In this document: positions 6,728 through 9,120 of the stretch, in pieces
Layout of the letters: each line of letters opens with the position of its first letter
Position numbering within the stretch: position 1 is the stretch's first letter
Source of the DNA: Roseiarcus sp037446355
GTDB lineage: Bacteria > Pseudomonadota > Alphaproteobacteria > Rhizobiales > Beijerinckiaceae
Direction of reading: 5' to 3'
Assembly: GCA_037446355.1 (NCBI GenBank)
Contig: JBBIIT010000090.1
Location: 1-9,120 of the forward strand
DNA: 9,120 nucleotides
Position numbers and translations under genes: made by a program
Notes under the pieces: model-generated
What the model was told of the DNA's origin: nothing
The model's database searches: none
Seen by the model: only the letters and a program-made list of their open reading frames with translations

Positions 6728-7405
6728 ATGAATCTGTTCGAGCCGCCGAGCGCCGAAAAGATCGCTCGCCATTTCCGCCGCGCGCTGCGGGACAGCCGCC
6801 GCATCGAAGAGCCCTATCGCCATTGGAACCTCGATGAGGTTCTTCCCGACGATCTGGCGTTTCAGTTGATCGGTCTGCCGATCGCGCCGCTGACAATCGA
6901 CGACTGCCGCGGCGTGCGCGACGTCGACAACAGCAAGCGCACGTTCCTGACGCCCTGGCTGCGCGGGCGCTTCGCGACATGTGACCGGTTCGCCGAGGCC
7001 CTGCAGCGCCCGGAAGTCGCTCGCTGCGTCGCTGAGACCTGCGAGATCGATGTCGAGGGCGCTTACCTGAGGATGGAATATATCCAGGACATCGACGGCG
7101 CTTGGTTGGAGCCGCATTGCGACGTGCCGCAGAAGCTGATGTCCATGGTGATCTATCTTTGCACCGGCCCGGACGCTCCGAACTGGGGCACCGATATCTA
7201 CGATGCAAATCGCAAGTGGGTCGGCCGTTCGTCCGCCGAGTTCAATTCCGCGGCGATTTTCATTCCGGGCAAGACGAGCTGGCACGGCTTCGAGCCACGA
7301 AAGCTGATCGGCGTTCGCCGGCTGTTCGAGATCAACTACGTCCACCCCTCTTGGCGCGATCGGGATCAGCTTTGCTTTCCCGATCGGCCGGTGACGTCGA
7401 AGTAG
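6728..7405 (+). CDS. Fe(II)/2-oxoglutarate-dependent dioxygenase (second of two, different subfamily)
   Basis: The 225-residue product is a second jelly-roll oxygenase, not a close duplicate of the first. LEPHCDVPQKLMSMVIYL supplies His130 and Asp132 (HxD), FIPGKTSWHGFEP supplies distal His186, and GVRRLFEINYV supplies Arg197 or Arg198 for 2-oxoglutarate. The N-terminal 110 residues (RHWNLDEVLP, PLTIDDCRGV, KRTFLTPWLRG) are family-specific and likely form the substrate side, but I do not recognise a named enzyme. The HxD is followed by an intact hydrophobic strand, and nothing looks decayed. The ATG at 6728 is preceded directly by an in-frame TAG, so no longer start exists. Its ribosome site (GAAAG) is weak, which could make translation depend on the upstream gene 41 bp away. 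The Rid-like gene follows about 30 bp later. Confidence 0.85.
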   Translation: MNLFEPPSAEKIARHFRRALRDSRRIEEPYRHWNLDEVLPDDLAFQLIGLPIAPLTIDDCRGVRDVDNSKRTFLTPWLRGRFATCDRFAEALQRPEVARCVAETCEIDVEGAYLRMEYIQDIDGAWLEPHCDVPQKLMSMVIYLCTGPDAPNWGTDIYDANRKWVGRSSAEFNSAAIFIPGKTSWHGFEPRKLIGVRRLFEINYVHPSWRDRDQLCFPDRPVTSK

Positions 7406-7435
7406 CGCCGTCTGGACCGACGCGGAGCAATGGAC

Positions 7436-8602
7436 ATGGGTCTTCCCGAGGGTGTCGCGGTCAAGCGCTTTTCCGGCGCCAACGGCTGCGACGAAATCTA
7501 TCTGCAGATCGAGCCGCCCGCGGCGCAGGCGCATACGTTCGCCGCGGAGCTGAGCCAGGTCGAGCAACGTTACGCGCAAGCCCTGGCGGCGCTTGGGCTG
7601 CCGCCCGAAAGCGCGGTGTTCCGCCGCATCTTCTGCAGCGATGTGCTCAATCAGGCCTACCTGACGCGCGAGAGCGAACTGGCGCGCGATCGCGAGGGCT
7701 CGCCGGTCGCGGTGTCCATCATCCAGCAGCCGCCGCTCGGCGGCGGCAAGGTCGCGCTGCTCGCCTATCACGTCGTCGCCCCCAAGCCGATCGCCAAACG
7801 GCGGGTCGCGCACAACCACATCCTGGTCGAACATTCGGGCAGCCGCCACCTGTGGAGCACCCGGCTCTGCTCGGGCGCGGAGACCGGACTGGCCGACTCG
7901 GCCGCGCAGACGCGCGAGGTCTTCGACTCGCTGGTCTCGACGCTCGCCGATTGCGGCGCGACGCTCGAGCGGCACTGCCAGCGGACCTGGATCTATCTGA
8001 AGGACGTCGACGTCTTCTATCGCGACATGGTGACGAGCCGCACCGCGCTGTTCGAACGCCACGGGCTCAACGCCAACACCCATTACATCGCCAGCACCGG
8101 CATCGAAGGCGCCTGCGCGCATCAGTTCGACGTCGTGGCGATGGACGCCTATTCCAACCTCGACACGCGTCCTGAGCAGGTGTTCTACCTCAACGACTTC
8201 GACCGCCTGTGCGCGACCAAGGATTACAAGGTCACGTTCGAGCGCGGCACGCGGCTGAGCTACGCCGACCGGCGCCATTATTACATCTCGGGCACCGCGA
8301 GCATCGACAGCACGGGCACGGTCGTGCATCGCGGCGATGTGCTCGCCCAGCTCGACCGCGCGCTGGAAAACGTCGACGCGCTGCTGAAGTCGGGCGGCGC
8401 GGGCGTCGCCGACATGGCCTATTGGATCGTCTATCTGCGCGACCGCTCGGATTATGCGCCGGTCGCCAGCGCGATGGCCGCGCGCTTTCCCGGCGCGCCG
8501 ATCGCCTATGTCCAGGGCGCGGTCTGCCGGCCCGAATGGCTGATCGAGGTCGAAGGCGTCGCGGTGACGGCGAACGACGAGCCGAAGCTGCCGAGCTTTT
8601 GA
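7436..8602 (+). CDS. Multi-domain RidA/YjgF-like protein (three repeats; imine deaminase- or chorismatase-like)
   Basis: Residue numbers count from the ATG at 7430. The clearest domain is C-terminal (about 268-385), with RidA-fold blocks SGTASID (287-293), VVHRGDV, LENVDALL, IVYLRD (333-338) and VCRPEWLIEVEGVAV (365-379). Before it, about 126-245 has the same order (QTREVFDSL, RTWIYLKD, NTHYIASTGIEG, VVAMDAYSNL), and about 10-118 seems a third, more diverged copy (LSQVEQRYAQAL, VFRRIFCSD, SIIQQPPLGGGKVALLAY). Single RidA proteins are about 130 residues and form trimers that hydrolyse enamines/imines. Chorismatases (FkbO/Hyg5/XanB2) are also built on this fold, so either activity is possible and I cannot choose. 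I prefer ATG 7436: GGAG (7424-7427) is 8 nt from it but only 2 nt from 7430. It is the third gene of the unit, after the two dioxygenases. Confidence 0.8.
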   Translation: MGLPEGVAVKRFSGANGCDEIYLQIEPPAAQAHTFAAELSQVEQRYAQALAALGLPPESAVFRRIFCSDVLNQAYLTRESELARDREGSPVAVSIIQQPPLGGGKVALLAYHVVAPKPIAKRRVAHNHILVEHSGSRHLWSTRLCSGAETGLADSAAQTREVFDSLVSTLADCGATLERHCQRTWIYLKDVDVFYRDMVTSRTALFERHGLNANTHYIASTGIEGACAHQFDVVAMDAYSNLDTRPEQVFYLNDFDRLCATKDYKVTFERGTRLSYADRRHYYISGTASIDSTGTVVHRGDVLAQLDRALENVDALLKSGGAGVADMAYWIVYLRDRSDYAPVASAMAARFPGAPIAYVQGAVCRPEWLIEVEGVAVTANDEPKLPSF

Positions 8603-8640
8603 GATTGGGCGGGAGGGGTCGGCGCCGGATAGGACGGCGC

Positions 8641-8676
8641 TTCGCCACCTCCCCCCGCGCGGGCGAAGGTGGCGGA
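8641..8676. terminator. Hairpin between convergent Rid-like and ABM-family genes
   Basis: CGCCACCT (8643-8650) pairs with AGGTGGCG (8667-8674), extended by a T-A and a T-G pair outside. Inside the loop CCCGCGCGGG (8654-8663) is itself a palindrome that adds a short GC stem. The element lies in the 88-bp gap between two genes that face each other, the place for a bidirectional terminator. There is no T-run, so it may instead be a dispersed REP-like palindrome of the kind common after genes in alphaproteobacteria. Confidence 0.5.
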
Positions 8677-8690
8677 TTTAGGCTAGGCCA

Positions 8691-8996
8691 TCAATGGCGC
8701 GGCAGCTTGTCGGCAAGGATGTCGTACCGCAGCATTTCCGGCGAGTTGGCGAAGAGCTGCGGCGCTTTGGCCATCAGCTCCTGCGCGACCTTGCCGCGCA
8801 GATGCGCCTCGCGGCCCTGCTCGTTGTTGAAGGCGTCGAAGATCGCGAATTGCCTTGGACCCATTCGGATCGCGAACCACGCGGTCGTGTCCGGCTCCTG
8901 ATCGACCATCTTGCGAGCGCCCGTCAGTAGCGCCGCCACTTCCTGCTCGCAGCCGGGCTTGGCTTCGAGCTGGCAATATAGGGCATGTTGGGTCAT
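8691..8996 (-). CDS. Antibiotic biosynthesis monooxygenase (ABM) domain protein
   Basis: The 101-residue product has the single ABM (dimeric ferredoxin-like) fold: first strand HALYCQLEAKPG (4-15), helix EQEVAALLTGARKMV, the strand pair TAWFAIRMG / FAIFDAFNN (38-58), helix GREAHLRGKVAQELM (61-75) and final strand MLRYDILADKL. Family members act as cofactor-free monooxygenases on quinols and polyketides or in small-molecule turnover, but many have no known substrate, and none is assigned here. The ATG at 8996 has GGGAGAG just upstream. The frame runs open to 9104, but that extra N-terminus (with VYAAPAGGDSW) does not look like the family. The gene faces the Rid-like gene. A role in the same pathway is conceivable but not supported by shared transcription. 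Confidence 0.85.
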   Translation of the reverse strand: MTQHALYCQLEAKPGCEQEVAALLTGARKMVDQEPDTTAWFAIRMGPRQFAIFDAFNNEQGREAHLRGKVAQELMAKAPQLFANSPEMLRYDILADKLPRH

Positions 8997-9089
8997 TTCG
9001 CTCTCCCAAGAATCGCCCCCGGCCGGCGCGGCATAAACGCCGAATTCGTTGATCCTATGGCCAAGACGAAAGAATTGATCGGGTTGTCC

Positions 9090-9113
9090 CCTTCTCCCGT
9101 TCAAGGCAGAAGG
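9090..9113. repeat. Short inverted repeat CCTTCT/AGAAGG at window end
   Basis: Six-bp arms (9090-9095 and 9108-9113) with a 12-nt loop lie about 95 bp upstream of the ABM-family gene. It may be part of a larger intergenic palindrome that continues past the window. By itself it is weak and could be chance. Confidence 0.2.
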
Positions 9114-9120
9114 CGGCGCG

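Noticed and set aside
6701..8329. Long - strand open frame (542 codons) opposite the second dioxygenase and the Rid-like gene
   Set aside because: Antisense to two proteins with clear motifs. Its translation shows Arg/Ala/Val/Asp-biased composition and no recognisable domain.
8997..9104. N-terminal extension of the ABM-family protein
   Set aside because: ATG 8996 has a GGGAGAG ribosome site and begins exactly where the ABM fold begins; the extra 36 residues match nothing in the family.

Overview
The window comes from a GC-rich alphaproteobacterium, probably of the Rhizobiales (Hyphomicrobiales). The evidence is the gene order gltA / lpxB-lpxI-lpxA-fabZ, the use of LpxI rather than LpxH for lipid A synthesis, and a perfect FNR/FixK-type box. 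The genus cannot be fixed from this sequence. No rRNA, tRNA, CRISPR array, transposase or phage gene is visible.

Left part (1-4576), core metabolism and envelope. The 3' end of citrate synthase (gltA, + strand) faces a solitary complex I subunit gene (nuoB-like, - strand). Behind it on the - strand is a tight lipid A/fatty acid operon transcribed fabZ > lpxA > lpxI > lpxB. Its genes are joined by 4-bp ATGA and GTGA overlaps and one 2-bp gap. From memory, alphaproteobacteria usually have bamA-lpxD-fabZ-lpxA-lpxI-lpxB next to a convergent gltA. Here bamA/lpxD are not in front of fabZ, and a lone nuoB lies between lpxB and gltA.

Middle (4577-5763). A 140-bp divergent region separates fabZ from guaC, a GMP reductase of the short CBS-less type, closely similar to the enterobacterial enzyme.

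Right part (5764-8602), the least ordinary region. A 230-bp leader holds a GC palindrome, an 8-bp-arm inverted repeat and a perfect FNR/FixK-type site (TTGAC-N4-ATCAA). It precedes three closely spaced + strand genes: two different small Fe(II)/2-oxoglutarate dioxygenases, each with a complete HxD...H...R active-site set, and a protein of about 390 residues that reads as three consecutive RidA/YjgF-like repeats, possibly a single-chain version of the RidA trimer or a chorismatase-like enzyme. I know of no named pathway with this trio. The working idea is an oxygen-responsive operon in which two hydroxylations are paired with an imine/enamine- or chorismate-handling enzyme. The substrate is unknown.

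End (8603-9120). A strong hairpin lies between the Rid-like gene and a convergent small antibiotic-biosynthesis-monooxygenase (ABM) family gene. The last 120 bases hold only the upstream region of that gene and a weak inverted repeat.
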